Positions 37,889 to 51,295 of a stretch of DNA of 64,000 nucleotides are shown piece after piece (positions within the stretch are counted from its first letter, which is position 1; every line of letters starts with the position of its first letter). Below the pieces are notes generated by a model, which was given only the letters and a program-made list of their open reading frames with translations, searched no databases and was not told the origin of the DNA. The translations under genes were made by a program, and so were the position numbers. The stretch lies in NCBI GenBank assembly GCA_016630905.1, contig WBMQ01000013.1:930001-994000 (forward strand), read 5' to 3'. Source of the stretch: Capillidium heterosporum (lineage: Eukaryota; Entomophthoromycota; Entomophthoromycetes; Entomophthorales; Capillidiaceae).

Positions 37889-38577
37889 TGTAAGGAAATC
37901 TTCCTAAATCAGCTGCAGTTTCGCTTAATACCCAGGACTCAAGTTATATCCCAGACTTATAGACTACTAATCGGCATCTCCCTATCAATGCTAGAAATTC
38001 CCATTCCCATTAGCAGGAATTAAGCATTTAATTTAGCATTGGTTGTTCCCAATCAACTTCTACATTATCTAAAGCTAATAACAATTATCCAGAAGAACAC
38101 GATGGATAGTGATACTGAAGGTTAGGTAAAGCATTAATCACCAGTACCCAGAGCGTCGACTATTAAAGATGAGTAGCCTATATAAGGCACACGGTGAACT
38201 TAGTAATGGGTTAAGTAGTTATTAAATAAACATCTTAAATCATTTGATATTTTCTTCTGCTATCGATATAGTATAAGCTCACTGTTGGTAATATAATTTG
38301 GAATTGAGAATTAGCGTCCCTCTAAACCAGAGAGTTGCATGGGCCTAAACCAAATCCTAGAACTCAATTGAACCAATGAACTCAATGTCGCTCCTTAGCC
38401 TCATGACTATAATTGGTGTATTCCTATCCGCCCACCACCTCTAGATTAAGTCTCAAGCACGGGCTTCCTCCTTATATAGCCTTATTATCAACTTCGTTAG
38501 CCTTTATGGAGTACTGTCTACTGTTGCCTCTTGGCTAACTCTTGGTAATGAGCGTTCTTTGTGGACGCTTCCCAACA
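37889..38577 (+). mobile_element. Solo LTR, copy 2
   Basis: A 689-base copy of the same LTR family as 5142-5822, same orientation, starting TGTAAGG and ending CTTCCCAACA. A better TATA motif (near 38198, TATATAAGG) is followed by an AATAAA signal near 38225, consistent with U3-R-U5 on the plus strand. Flanks CTATG and CCATT share only three of five bases, so the target duplication is lost or the ends have been altered. Differences from copy 1 appear mostly to be C/T and G/A changes. No internal retrotransposon domains lie next to it. Confidence 0.8.
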
Positions 38578-39622
38578 CCATTTTTATATCTTTAAGCTGA
38601 GGTGTTGATATCAGTTTAACCAACAAACTACCATGTTAGGCTGTATATAATGGATCGTTGAAAAATTTCATTAGCTTTTACAGTTATAGGATGATGAAAT
38701 ATTAAGTCTTTTGGTGCAGATACTTCTCTCTCTAGAAGAGTGTATCTTCTGATAAACTATATCTGAAATATATTTTTGGATAGGGAGTAGATAGTATACA
38801 ATTGTATAAGCTTGAGCTATAAATCGACTCTAATGATACCAATAAAAAATTATAGTATTAATAGGTGAGGATAGGTGTATATTCTCTAGTTGAAAGCCAC
38901 TTGATATTTTCCACCTTATAATTGGAGTATAGCTTTCTTTGTTGAACTATATTGTAAAGGTATATGTAATGGCTGTGTCCGTCTGCTATTACTAATATCC
39001 TAATACAGTGATTAAGTCTCCACATAAGTATCAAGGAGATGTAAACTAAAGAGTTGTACTTATAATGGCTTTTTCGGTACCTTGCAACTAAGTTTTAAAT
39101 AGAGGATGAAAAGCTAATGCCGCTATATCTGAGTCTACTTCTATCCGATCTACATTCAAAGAATAGCTTAGAGTTGAACAAACACTTTAAAGATAAGGCT
39201 GGCCACAATAAATTGATGGGGCAAGACTATCCCAAGAAAACCCTTTCGTTTCATACTTATAGAAGCAGGAAACAGTTAAGCTGATTCAAAAATGGCACAA
39301 AATACTATTGCCATTCGAAATGGTTTTTTATATCCAGATTTATGTCATTCTTCAAACCACCTTTTCTTGAGATAGCTTTTACCTCATTGTTCAGTTCACT
39401 TTTAGATTAGCTAATTTAAAGCAATAGCTACATGCTAAAAGATAAAATAACCAATTAAATACGAAGCTTCTATTAAAATTACGCCTCTGAGAGATTAGGC
39501 TTGCAGTACATTTTGCCAAGTTTTAAAAGCCAAAAAAATTGGTTTATAGAAGTTGATCACCCAAAGGCCAACACTACCAAGAGTATTTACAAGTAGTTCA
39601 ACCTCAGCAAGAATTTTGAAAA
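38578..39622. other. 5' flank of the CLF1 gene
   Basis: About 1 kb of AT-rich intergenic DNA with no recognised feature. Confidence 0.5.
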
Positions 39623-41898
39623 ATGGAAACAAGAGCTGGGAAACCACCAAAGGTAAACTTATAGTTCATCTTTATTCGAGCTAACGCTATTTTAGATTAA
39701 GAATAAGAATGCGGCCGACATTCAAATTTCGGCTGAGCAAATTCTTAGAGAAGCTAACGAACGTCAAGAAGCCATCCCAAAAGCACCAAAACAGAAGATT
39801 ACCGATGCCGATGAACTGAACGACTACAAGCTACGAAAGCGTACTGAGTTTGAAAATTCAGTTAGAAAGAATAGGCTGAACATTGGCTCTTGGATACGTT
39901 ATGCCCAGTGGGAGGAAAGTCAGAATGAATTGGCTAGGTACTTTCTACAAGGAAAATAGTTAACGTTACTTTTAGAGCAAGAAACGTCTTTATTCGTGCC
40001 TTGGAGGTGGATGAGAGGAATGTAACAGTTAGACTTAAATACATTGAGATGGAAATAAAGAATCGTAATATCAACTTAGCACGCAACCTACTCGATAACT
40101 GTACGACTATCTTACCTCGTGTCGACCAATTCTGGTAAAACTTTAAACTTATTTTTCATCTCATTTAGGCTTTAGGTTCAAATACGTACATATGGAAGAA
40201 ATGCTTGATAACGTCCATGGAACAAGGGCTATATTCGAACGCTGGATAAAATGGGAGCCCGATGAGCCGGCTTGGAATGCGTACATAAAATTGGAAATAA
40301 GGTATGGAGAACTTGAGAAAGCTAGATCCGTCTTCCACCGGTTCGTAGAATGCCACCCTCACACTAGAAACTTTATCAAATGGGTAAAGTTCGAGGAGGA
40401 GAACAACAACTTCGGTACTCTATTTTTAAACTCCAGTCAACTTATTCTTTTTAGACAAGGCTCGAGAAATTTACTCGGGAGCCTATAGAGTTTTTTGGCG
40501 ACAGTCTTATCGACCCTAAAATATTCTTGTCCTTTGCCAAATTTGAATCCCGGATGAAGCAGTACGAACGAGCACGAGTTCTCTTCAAGTACGCCTTAGA
40601 ACGTGTTCCTAAATCGAAGGCTGAAATCCTATACAAGGAGTATATTCTATTTGAGAAGCGATTTGGCGATAAGAACGGTATAGAGAATTTAGTTATCAAC
40701 CGACGCCGCGCCCAGTACGAAGAGGAAGTCAAAGCCAACCCTAGCCACTATGACATCTGGTTCGACTACACCAAGCTCGAAGAAGACAACGGAGACTTTG
40801 AGAGGACGAGGGACGTCTACGAGCGAGCAATCTCCCAAGTTCCCCCAGTTCCGGAGAAGCGGCTGTGGCGTCGCTACATATATCTCTGGATCAACTACGC
40901 CCTTTTCGAGGAGATCAATGCCAAGGACGTCGAACGTACGAGAGAAGTTTACCTAGCCTGCATCAAACTCATCCCCCACAAGAAGTTTACCTTTGCCAAG
41001 GTGTGGATCCTCTACGCCCAGTTTGAAATTCGCCAGGGCAACCTCACAGCAGCTCGTAAGATTTTGGGCCAAGCTATCGGCAGGTGCCCCAAGGACAAGC
41101 TTTTCAAAAGTTATATTGAGCTGGAGATTGCACTCCGTGAATTTGATAGGGTACGAACCCTCCATGCCAAGCACCTGGAGTTCAGCCCTTCCAATTGCGC
41201 TGCTTGGATAAGGGCTGCCGAGTTGGAGAAGGGGTTGCATGACATCGACCGGTGCCGTGCATTATTCGAGTTGGCAATCTCAATGCCGGTGTTGGATATG
41301 CCCGAGCTACTCTGGAAAGCTTACATAGGTACCTCGCATTTTTAACCTCTATTAACATACATCTAGATTTTGAATACGAACAAGAAGAATATGCCAAGAC
41401 CAGAGATCTATACGAACGCCTGTTGGAGAAGACCTCTCATGTCAAGGTTTGGATCAGTTACGCGCAGTTTGAGCTGTCGGTTCCCAGTCAAGGTGATAAC
41501 AGCGCCCAGATTTCCAAAGCCCGCGAAGTCTTTTCGAGGGCGTACAAGGACATGAAAGCCAGAGAACTGAAGCAGGAGGTAACTTGATCCATTTGTTCGC
41601 TACTAACATTTCTATTTAGCGATTTTTACTTTTGGAAGCTTGGAAGGACTTTGAGAAAACCAATGGTACCGACGAAACCTTTGCCATTGCCAGTGCCAAG
41701 ACTCCTGAAGTAGGTAAGAAGCGTCGAACGTTGGAGGATGGTACCAGTGAGGAGTTCTTCGAGTACACCTTCCCCGACGACCCCAGCAAGTCAGTTAAGT
41801 ACAAGCTCCTGGCTATGGCGCGTAAGCACGAGGAGTCAAAGAAAACTACCTCGGAAGATGCACCGTCCCACGCCGACAATAATGAATTGGATCCTTAG
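39623..41898 (+). CDS. CLF1: Pre-mRNA-splicing factor Clf1/Crooked neck (HAT repeats), one surplus base
   Basis: A scaffold of the Prp19-associated (NTC) complex needed for spliceosome activation. Exons: 39623-39652, 39696-39937, 39976-40134, 40176-40414, 40455-41328, 41367-41578, 41620-41898; 677 residues after removing one base (yeast Clf1 687). The N-terminal segment [17 protein letters not shown] is diagnostic. Tandem half-TPR (HAT) repeats follow, each with a W...Y...E pattern ([83 protein letters not shown]). In exon 5, [19 protein letters not shown] and [10 protein letters not shown] lie one base apart at GCC-TAT (40481-40486). Both flanks are strongly conserved and no intron fits. Confidence 0.95.
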
Positions 41899-42755
41899 TT
41901 TTTTAAATATACTTATATCTGAGTACTGCAACCTATTTCTAAACCACTGTTAGTTATGAGGCTATATGTTTGGATTTAGACTAGCATTTGTTATTTTATG
42001 TTCAAGTTACTATTCTATAAAATAATTATTGCATTAGCGTTCATTTAGCCATTTGGATTTAGATAAAGCGTATAAACTATAGCTTTAAAACATATTTTTA
42101 AAGTTGTAGTCCAAGAAAACTACTCCATGTACTAAAGAATAGATTAGTTAATAGTATGCACACAAAAGTTTGCTATAAATTGTATGAGTAAACATCCGTT
42201 AATTGATAGTATTGGCAGCACTATCAATTCAAACAAAAGTCAACTTGACATATTGACTTTAATGGATATTTATGTTTGGATCCATTTTATATAAGTCTTT
42301 CAAAGAGGTTGATAGTCTTAACTTGAATAGCTTTATATGCATATTCTCTTATATTAAAAGTAACTGCATCTACCATCAAAGGATGGGTTTTTAAAAGATA
42401 CATTCATATAAATTGGACATATATATGGAATTACAGCCTTTAATTTCATATAAAATATAGGTTAAAAATAGCACCGTATAACAATCGTCAATAAGTTGCT
42501 AGATTACTTGAATAGTAGCCAATATCACAAATTTGAAACCAATGTTCTCAGCTTCAAGGAATAGATAGTAGCAGAAAAATTGATATTTCATTCAAAAGCA
42601 TATAAAAAGAAAGAATTCAAGACTATGTTAGCATGTAAACTACTATTTAAACAAATGTAAGTTATACTTATAGACTATTCCCTGAAATGTGCACGTTTAA
42701 CGAACTCATTATAAATTGTAAATTAATTTATTCAAAATATACCCAACTCAAACGC
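41899..42755. other. Convergent intergenic region
   Basis: AT-rich DNA between the ends of CLF1 (plus) and ATE1 (minus); no gene seen. It must contain both polyadenylation regions. Confidence 0.5.
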
Positions 42756-44180
42756 CTACTCTACCTGGAAAGTATAGTTCTGCACATGTTCCTTACCGAG
42801 CTTGAAGTACCCATCAACCAACATTTCAACCGCATCCGGGTAGTTATCTTTGAGGTAGTACAGAAACTCCTAATCCAAGGTTGAATTTTATATTTAGTAG
42901 TAAAGTTACTTACCCCTAGGAGGTACTTGCGACCATCAAATAGCGCAACGTTTTGATTCATAGCTTTCCAATCCGGCTCCTCATCGTCAAGTGAAGGTTG
43001 TGGTTGATCAGAATCCAAATCTACAAAGTTGGTGGTACTGGCAGCGAACTTAACTTCACATTCCTTAAACAGGATCCATCGATTCGAGCGCTGCTTTAAC
43101 AGTTAAACTATATTTCATTAAATGCATTTCTTACCCTATCCAGCAGGTAGCTGGGCTGGTACTCGGCCTTATATTTCATCTTCATACAGTTGTCAATATA
43201 GTAACCCATGTAGTAGAAGTTGATGGTATACTTCCCAGCTAGGTAGATTTCAACTAAAGCGGAAAGTTTGCCCAGTTCGAGGTGCTTGAAGTCAGGGTCG
43301 TAGATGAAGTAGACAGAGGATAGGCAATCAGGAAGTATATCGATAAAGCCAACCGCCACCAACTTTCCAGATACAAGGTAATGGCAGTGGTATGAACCGT
43401 ATTCAACGCCATCGATCTCTTGAAACTATTGAAAATGGCTTGTTTAGCCATAGGGAGATAGAATTAAAAATTTACAGTGAGTGGAGAATTAACTAGGAAT
43501 CTTTTAAATCCGGAAGCTTTGACTTCGCTTTCCTTGTCCTTGTGTATCGTGGTTTGATATTTCTTGTAAAGGTCGAATACCTCTGAGCTAAAAGAACTCT
43601 TTACTAGTTTTATCTATTGTGTATTCATCGTTAGAATTATAATTTAAAATAAGCATACCTCAAAATTTGGTAAATTCATCATATCGGCAATAATTTCATT
43701 TTGATGCTTGGGTTCCGCATTCTTCTTGGCTCTTCAATCTTGTATAAGTATCAGAAATTTAAATAATAGGTACTTTGTCTTAACTTCATCCTCCATTCCG
43801 TTAGCTTTAAGGTGTTTGCTAAACTTGGTCAATACTTTTCGCTGCGACTTTTTAATTTTAAACTCCTTACAATCTAGCCTAGCGAGCTTAGCATTGTCAA
43901 CTATAAAGATTACCTTATCGTATAGAGACAGCAACAGCTTTTCAACTGATTAGGTAGGTAGAGGAAGGTGCCACTACGTCTCCATCCCAAGTCCAGCAAT
44001 TCTTTATAAGCCTAAATAGAAATTAGTTTACCGTGTGAGATAGACTTATACTTTTGGTGATAACTTGGAGGCAGTTATTCCATAACTGTGACTGGTTTCT
44101 TCATCTTCATTTTTGCAATACCCGCATTTGGATGTGTAGTTTCCTAAACATTTGACAATGTTCTCTTCCCTTTCAAGCAT
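42756..44180 (-). CDS. ATE1: Arginyl-tRNA--protein transferase ATE1
   Basis: Transfers Arg from Arg-tRNA to N-terminal Asp/Glu (or oxidised Cys) of proteins, creating degrons for the Arg/N-degron pathway. Eight exons (44052-44180, 43914-44011, 43774-43878, 43659-43731, 43476-43613, 43135-43425, 42914-43093, 42756-42869) keep phase without any break and give 375 residues. The N-terminal catalytic region has CGYCKN and GWRRSG, then the CCC...YTIRL strand (both Cys clusters of the ATE_N domain). The C-terminal GNAT-like half has [33 protein letters not shown] and [20 protein letters not shown], classic ATE1 motifs. It is shorter than most fungal ATE1 (around 450-500), mainly by compact linkers. 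It is divergent from MZT1 with about 345 bases between the start codons. Confidence 0.94.
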
Positions 44181-44525
44181 CTGGAGTGTTTCTTGTTCTT
44201 ATACTGTTGAAGTGACGACTCTTGGAGTTGAAATAGCCGTAAGCTTTACCCTCTTTATGTAAAATGTGTTGATGGGGCAAATAATAGCTTTGAATTTGTG
44301 AATTTTATAGGGATTTACAAAATGAAACAATCCAACTACTTTAATCCAAGTTGCTATTGCCCCTAAATATTCCAAGTTAACTCAACTAAACTAAGCTCCA
44401 GAGTAATGGTACACATCGCTCCATCCATTTGCTGAACTGTAAAAAACTGAAAGCTTATCAAATCAAATTGCGTCATCTAGAAATTTCATCTACAAAAGCT
44501 GAATCAATTTCTATCACAAAACGAA

Positions 44526-44717
44526 ATGGAAGAAGCATCCCAGGAGAGCCTAAATTACGATGTCGAATTAGTTGAGAATATCCACAGTATATCGCAGCTT
44601 TTAGAAGTAGATCTTAGTAAAGAAAGTTTGGCGGTTTGTGTAGATTTATGTAAAAGTGGTGTCAACCCGGAAGCTTTGGTAGCGATTATCCAGGAGTTAG
44701 AAGTTTGGTCTAGATAA
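44526..44717 (+). CDS. MZT1: MOZART1 homologue, gamma-tubulin complex small subunit
   Basis: A 63-residue intronless protein. The core LLEVDLSKESLAVCVDLCKS followed by GVNPEALVAIIQEL matches the MZT1 family helices, whose human version has LCEQGINPEAL at the same place. MZT1 binds the N-terminal extension of gamma-tubulin complex proteins and is needed to recruit and activate microtubule nucleation at spindle pole bodies. The length fits the family (60-85). The ATG has purines at -3 and +4. Small size makes it easy to miss in annotation; the motif match is strong. Confidence 0.92.
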   Translation: MEEASQESLNYDVELVENIHSISQLLEVDLSKESLAVCVDLCKSGVNPEALVAIIQELEVWSR

Positions 44718-46324
44718 TATCGAGTAACATTTTAAACCATTTCCTTGTTAAAATTTTAGTTTATTGTAGGTACCCTGTTTCTAGTGTTATTGTATCGTAC
44801 TTTTTGAATTGGTTCGAAACTATTTATACCAGCAAAGGGATTTACAAGAGTCAGCTGCTAATACCAATACGCGGCTTTATTCAATTCTCAACTCTTTTTA
44901 CCAATTTATTACCACCTAAATTGTCGTGCTATAAATGTATATTTTATCTACTTTTAGCTTTAGTTTGGTTAGAACCATAGTAAATAGGTTTCCCATATTT
45001 CAATGCATTTTTTATTTGAAACTATATGTATTTTTAAGAGACTCTTAATGGTTGATTAGTATTTGACAGTTAATTACTCTATATTTAAGTTATAACTTCT
45101 AATATGTATTCATTTATCAAATTAATATTTTTTAAACAAAACTTTGTACTGATAAATAGTTTGCAATATATAAAAATTCTTACCGATATGACAATCCATA
45201 TCCCTAATGCTTGGTATTGTAGGATTGGGGATATTGAGATCAATACCTTTTAGAATCGAAATCCAAATAGCTGCTTTTCATTTATAAATTTATTTGAGTC
45301 AATAATTACTTTGCTACTTCGTTGAAAACTACTTAGAAAAATATTTATATTTCATTATAATTTAACATCTAAAGCAGAATATTCAAGTAGCAAGGTAACT
45401 ACGAGAGTTATTCATATTCATAGATATAGGCATTGTTTAGAGAGAGGCACTGTATGATCATTTTAAAGACTTTTAACGTATCTATTTTATAATACTGTAA
45501 TGACAATTATTTAAGAAGCATATATTTGATGTTATATCTATTCTATTAAAATATGAAAATCGATGGTTTTAGTATAAATGCGATGTTGTAGCGTATCATA
45601 AACTTATATATATTTGAACTACAAGAATATTAAACTTATACTTAAATATATGATATAATTTTTCAATACAGTACTATGGAAATTGATTCTCGAGTCTTGA
45701 TGATTTCTTGTCCGTTAAAGACTGCCAATATTCTTAAAGAAAGGCTCCTCAAGGATGTAAAACCCATACCAGGAACTAAGAACTCAAGAATACACTGATA
45801 ATAGCTATTAAACTCAAACAAAATAACTTATATTAAGCCATATACTTTTGTGAAGAATATACAATAATACCATCGCAACGTCATGTGTTGTACACCACTC
45901 CGGGTACCTTGTGATACCGAGTTGCGCTCCAGACGTATTAGGCGGGTATGCCTTTAGGAATTGTACCACACTTTGCAAAGTGAACCTTAGTTTGGTTATC
46001 ACCTCTTCTATTAAAATTCCAGCCAATGGTCATCTACTATTCCAACCCCTCTCGACGCTAGTTGGGGCATGAAAGCCAGCTAATTGTTCCATACAATTGC
46101 ATAATAAGTCCATTTGCAATAGTCCGAGCTAAGTCCTGCTGAAGCAATTGCTGAATCGGTTAAATGTAAATAATCAACGGTTTGGCAATTTATTGGCTCA
46201 AACCTAAGGCTAAGGTAACAAGTCCATAATAAGATTTTCCATTTAATAAACTCTTTTTTAATAAACTGGTGCTAGTGCGAGCCTTTTCTACTAAATACCT
46301 TCTTAAATTACAAAAGCTCAAGTT
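44718..46324. other. Intergenic region with two weak ORFs
   Basis: About 1.6 kb. Two short frames stand out slightly from the AT-rich background: a 40-codon plus-strand frame at 45676-45798 (starts MEIDSRVLMISCPLKTANIL) and a GC-richer patch at about 45860-46110 with a minus-strand frame (45814-46026). Neither resembles a known family, and I do not call them genes. Confidence 0.4.
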
Positions 46325-47127
<803 letters not shown>

Positions 47128-48255
47128 TTTTAATGAAGTAAGCTATTTTTGCCTACCTAATATTAATGTTGTGTAGTTATTAACATTGTTTTTTGTTTTG
47201 GTCGGTAATTTTCTAGCAGTAGGATGCCCACCTACCCTACTACTTACTTGCACATCTCAACCTTTACCCCCATTCCTTAAAGCGTCCCATATTACCTAAA
47301 TTTCTTAATCCATCTCGCCAGCTTTTTCATAGAAAAAGTTATGGTATATTTCTCCTGACCCGCCACTAATAGTACCCACCCACTTTACTCGAATTAAACT
47401 TGGCGCTAAAACTTTACTTGGAACTTATATACATTGTTTAAGAAGCTTGTTCATATTTAATCGCTTATATATCAACTTTTAAAATTAGGGATAGGTATTT
47501 CTTGTGAAAACAGCAGCATAATCATTTAGAATGTTTTAAAATGTGACAAAGTAACTTTAAATGCGATGGTGTTTCTAATTTAAAAGTGAAGTTTAGTTCA
47601 TATAGATTTGATCCTTCAACTTAAGGATGTATGCTTTTGTTTTAAAGAGTCTTGGATATATCAGCTTTAGAATCAAAAGTGCCATTTCGAGAAGCTATGC
47701 TAGTATATTAAAGGTTGTAATATACTTTATGTTAGGATATAAATAGCAGTCCTCAGCCTTGTAGATATATAGCGTATAGTCTAAATTAAAGCATTGTAGC
47801 TATGGAATAGTTTCATTTAAACTGTCGGCCTTTTTTAATATGTGTTGTTGGAAAGGTTGTGCCACGCCAATAAAGCTAGGAACTAGCGATATAAATCAAA
47901 AAATCACCTCCTAAATTCCAGATTAACTGCACCATAGTATATATTATTATTTGGCTACAGCGCAGTTAATTTAGAATTTACAGCTCCCTTTCTCTCCTAA
48001 CTGATGACATATTTTTCAAGTGATGGGCAATTCCCAAAATCTACCTGAAACAACTAATTTAAATTCAAGCCTGTCAAGGTTGATTATTGAAAACAGTCCA
48101 AGAAACTTTAGTCAACTTCTCAGCATCGACTTTACGTAAGATTCCAATTCCATATAATCTGTTGTTTAAAGTTAGCTTTATATCCAATGTATTTAAGTTC
48201 CATCATTTATTATTCTATTTCTGTAGATTAAACTAAATTTCAGATAGACGCTTCA
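47128..48255. other. Intergenic region with inverted repeat
   Basis: About 1.1 kb between CDC42 and ARMC8, both plus strand. It contains hairpin copy B (47912-47980). An ATG at 48023 opens a frame of about 38 codons that ends at a possible splice donor; it could be a 5' exon of ARMC8, but the conserved protein begins at 48256. Confidence 0.5.
47912..47980. repeat. Imperfect inverted repeat (hairpin), copy B
   Basis: Arms 47912-47937 and 47955-47980 are 26 bases each with a 17-base loop. The left arm begins TAAATTCCAGATTAACTGC; the reverse complement of the right arm begins TAAATTCTAAATTAACTGC. All five differences are transitions, so an RNA copy could pair with some G-U. The sequence is related to hairpin copy A at 2994-3061. 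Confidence 0.55.
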
Positions 48256-51200
48256 ATGTTTTTAAATACAACAACCAATTCAAAAACCTTCCCTGAGCTT
48301 GCTGCAGCCCAGATTGAACAGTTGATTTCCGATTTTACCTCGCAAGATATCCCAAAGTCGCTAGAGATTTTAAAGGTTATTAAGAATAATATTATTGGCA
48401 ATAAGACAAAGAAGGAAGTATACGTTTCACAAGGGATAATCCCAAAGTAAGTGTTTCTTTATTTTGGATTTAATTTAAAGGAATTCAATTTTAGATTAGT
48501 TTCCATTTTGACTTCATCAGCAATTGACTCATTTTCCATAAAAACTCAGTCGGTAATAGTTTTAGGGAGCTTAGCTTATGGTATGTTTGTAATCAAGCTA
48601 TTTCTAAAATTCTTTCTAAAGGCTCAGTTAATACCGTCAATGAATTAGTTAAGAACAATGCACTAGTGTATTTGTTGGAATGTTTGGAATTAGCAAGTAA
48701 TCGACAAGAGTTGGTGGAAGCATCGGCCCGAGCTATAAAAGCTATTTTCAAGAGCTCTGATTTCGATAGCCAGATCTTATATGAGGTTGGCTTACCTTTT
48801 GCATATAATAGATTCCTTATTTATTATTAACTATTATTTATAAATTTTATAGCGGAAATATATATCTAGAATTCTTGCCCTCTTGGATATTAGAAGTTCC
48901 TCAAAACGAAAGGTTGAGCATCTAAACGGCACTCTAAACTATGCTTCGCCTTCGTTATATACCGCTGAGTTGGGATCCATTATAATAGCTAGAAGCTGCA
49001 ATACTACAGATAAGCAGCGTACCTTGATGCAGCTTGGTGCCGTGTCATTATTAATGAACTTATTGGACTCCGACTCAGCCTGCGGTAATTGATTTTTAAA
49101 GCAGTGGTATTAATATTCAACCTAGGCCCAGGAAGCTAGCCTCGAAGCCCTATCCACCATCTGTAAAGAAAATCAGGAAATTAGTCAATCAATCATCGAA
49201 TATAAAGGTATATATATAGTATAGTATAGCAATTAATTAAGTAGTCAATGGTTTCTCTTCGATCGATCTATTAATTGCTCTGGCCCGCAACACAAACTCA
49301 AAGATTCAACTTTCTGCAGCGACATGGTAAATATGTCAATTTTTGTACTTCTAAAACTGTAATCCTATAGCTTGACCAACATCTCTCGATCGAAAGCTAT
49401 CCCCGAAGAGATAAACAACTCTGTGACGTTGACTGTGCTTCCAACTTTAGTTAAATTATTGGATTGCTCTGGGGAAGTTCAAGTTAAGGCACCGTTGGTA
49501 CTTGCCTACTTTGTCAGCGAAAATGAGAAGATGCAAAAGGCGGCATGCGATGCAGATGCTATCGTCAAGTTGGCATCGATTGTTTCACAGCTTTCCAACA
49601 CTTCAGAAGGCGATTATCCTAATGCCGAAACCGCCTACAACGACAAGCTTAACAGCTTAGATTACCGCTCGCATGATCGCGATGAATTTGAAGAAAATGC
49701 CTTGCTAGCTTTAGCGGCTATGTCCGCAATGAAGGAGGAGTGTCGTAAGCAAGTAATTTTTCAAATGGGATTTCGTCTAATATACCAAGATGGTCGAAGC
49801 TAAAGTCCTTCCTCACATTGTAAATGCAATGTACCACCCTAGGGCTGAAATCCGTGTGGCGGCATGTGAATGCGCAAAAAGCTTATCTCGCTCGGTACAC
49901 AACCTTAGAACCTGTCTATTTGAAGCTGGTATTTCAACTCCTTTAATGAAGGTAAGGCATGTAGCTTGAATACAGTCTAAAAATAGTAGCTTCTTAATGA
50001 TGAATCACCAAAAGTCCAAGCAGCTGCCTTGGGAGCTTTAAGTAACATAGTGCTGGACTTTTCACCTATGAAAAAAGTAATTATAATCAACTGGATCCAG
50101 GCTAATGTTCTATCTAGATCGTTTTGGAAAATGGTGGTATGGAAAAACTTATAGAGTTAGTGGATTCTGTCGACTACACTCTTAGATTAAATTCTTTATG
50201 GGGGCTTAGAAATTTGCTATTTCAGGCTGATTCCGAGATAGCTTGCTCATTGATAAAGAAGCTTACATATGTCAAGCTAGTCAGGTAAAGTATTGTGTTA
50301 GGTACATATTCTAACATACATTTAGTCTTTTAAGTGATTCGGAGATTGCCATCAAAGAAGAGGCTATGTGTATACTGCGTAACCTGTGTAGCATCAAGGG
50401 TCTGGTAATTTGACTATACGATGGCATAACTTAATTAGTAGGTCGATACTTTGTTTGACGAAATTGGTGTAAGGACAATTATCAAGATACTCGAGAGCAA
50501 TATAGTATCCAAAAGCGACTTGTTACTTACACATGTAAGGATATTTGATTGAATCGATACTAACAATTGCTTATCCTAGACTTTGTTTGTCATTTGTAAT
50601 ATCTCTACTAGAGAATCGAGGAAGAAGTTTGCTATTATGTCGTCTAATGGGATTCTAGTCTCGTTAAAAAACAACTTGGTAGAAAGTTGTAAAATACTTT
50701 GCTAACATCTTTAGAAACATACATCCCCAGCCATTAAAGTGGCAGCGATATGGTGCATCATCAACTTGACCTGGATGGATGACAAGACTCCCGAAGCTGG
50801 TAAGTTTAAATTGTCAGCATATATTTAATAGTGTTTAGATTGCATTGGTCGGGTCAAAAAGTTGCAAGAGCTTGGCATCGAAGAATGCTTGAATCGATTA
50901 TTAACCGACGAAAACTTGGACGTACGTGATAGAGCCAAGACAGCCCTCAACAACTTTAACGTCTCCCAATCACCAGGGTACTCGCCACCAACAGCTTCGC
51001 AGTACTCACCTACTTTCTCCCACGCCTCAAGGTACAACCGCTTGAATTCCAGTAAGTTATGGATGTACTATTGCATCTATTTACAGACTAGACTGTCTTA
51101 AATTAATTTTCAAATATGGTGCTAGAAGCTTTACTAACTTTTTTGTTGATAGCTAACGATTTAAATAACGATGGTCCGTACAACGAAATTGGCGATCTCG

Positions 51201-51295
51201 AATCCTTTTTGACGATTGGAGATGACCCAGAAGATCAAGATACCGAGCCTGAGTACTTGAGCGATTGGAATTCCCCTGATACTCAGCGACGATAG
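48256..51295 (+). CDS. GID5: Armadillo-repeat protein ARMC8/GID5 (Vid28), GID/CTLH ubiquitin ligase subunit
   Basis: A scaffold of the GID/CTLH E3 ligase that docks substrate receptors; in yeast it directs glucose-induced degradation of gluconeogenic enzymes. The protein is split over about 15 exons with introns of 34-70 bases. Near the N-terminus, SLEILKVIKNNIIGNKTKKE, QGIIPKLVSIL and VIVLGSLAYG match the ARMC8 start. Armadillo repeats continue throughout (IVKLASIVSQLS, AEIRVAACECAKSLSRSVHN, VQAAALGALSNIVLDFSP, LRLNSLWGLRNLLFQ, EEAMCILRNLC, LFVICNISTRESRKKF, VKVAAIWCIINLTWM). The C-terminus is an acidic Ser/Pro/Asp tail. At intron 49086-49124 the exact acceptor is unclear: the obvious AG gives the wrong phase, while an AG ten bases downstream works and loses about two residues. 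The start could lie in an upstream exon at 48023. Confidence 0.9.

Noticed and set aside
49086-49134. A frame break at an ARMC8 intron
   Set aside because: The first AG acceptor gives the wrong phase, but an AG ten bases later works with loss of about two residues. It is ambiguous, so I did not count it among the displacements.
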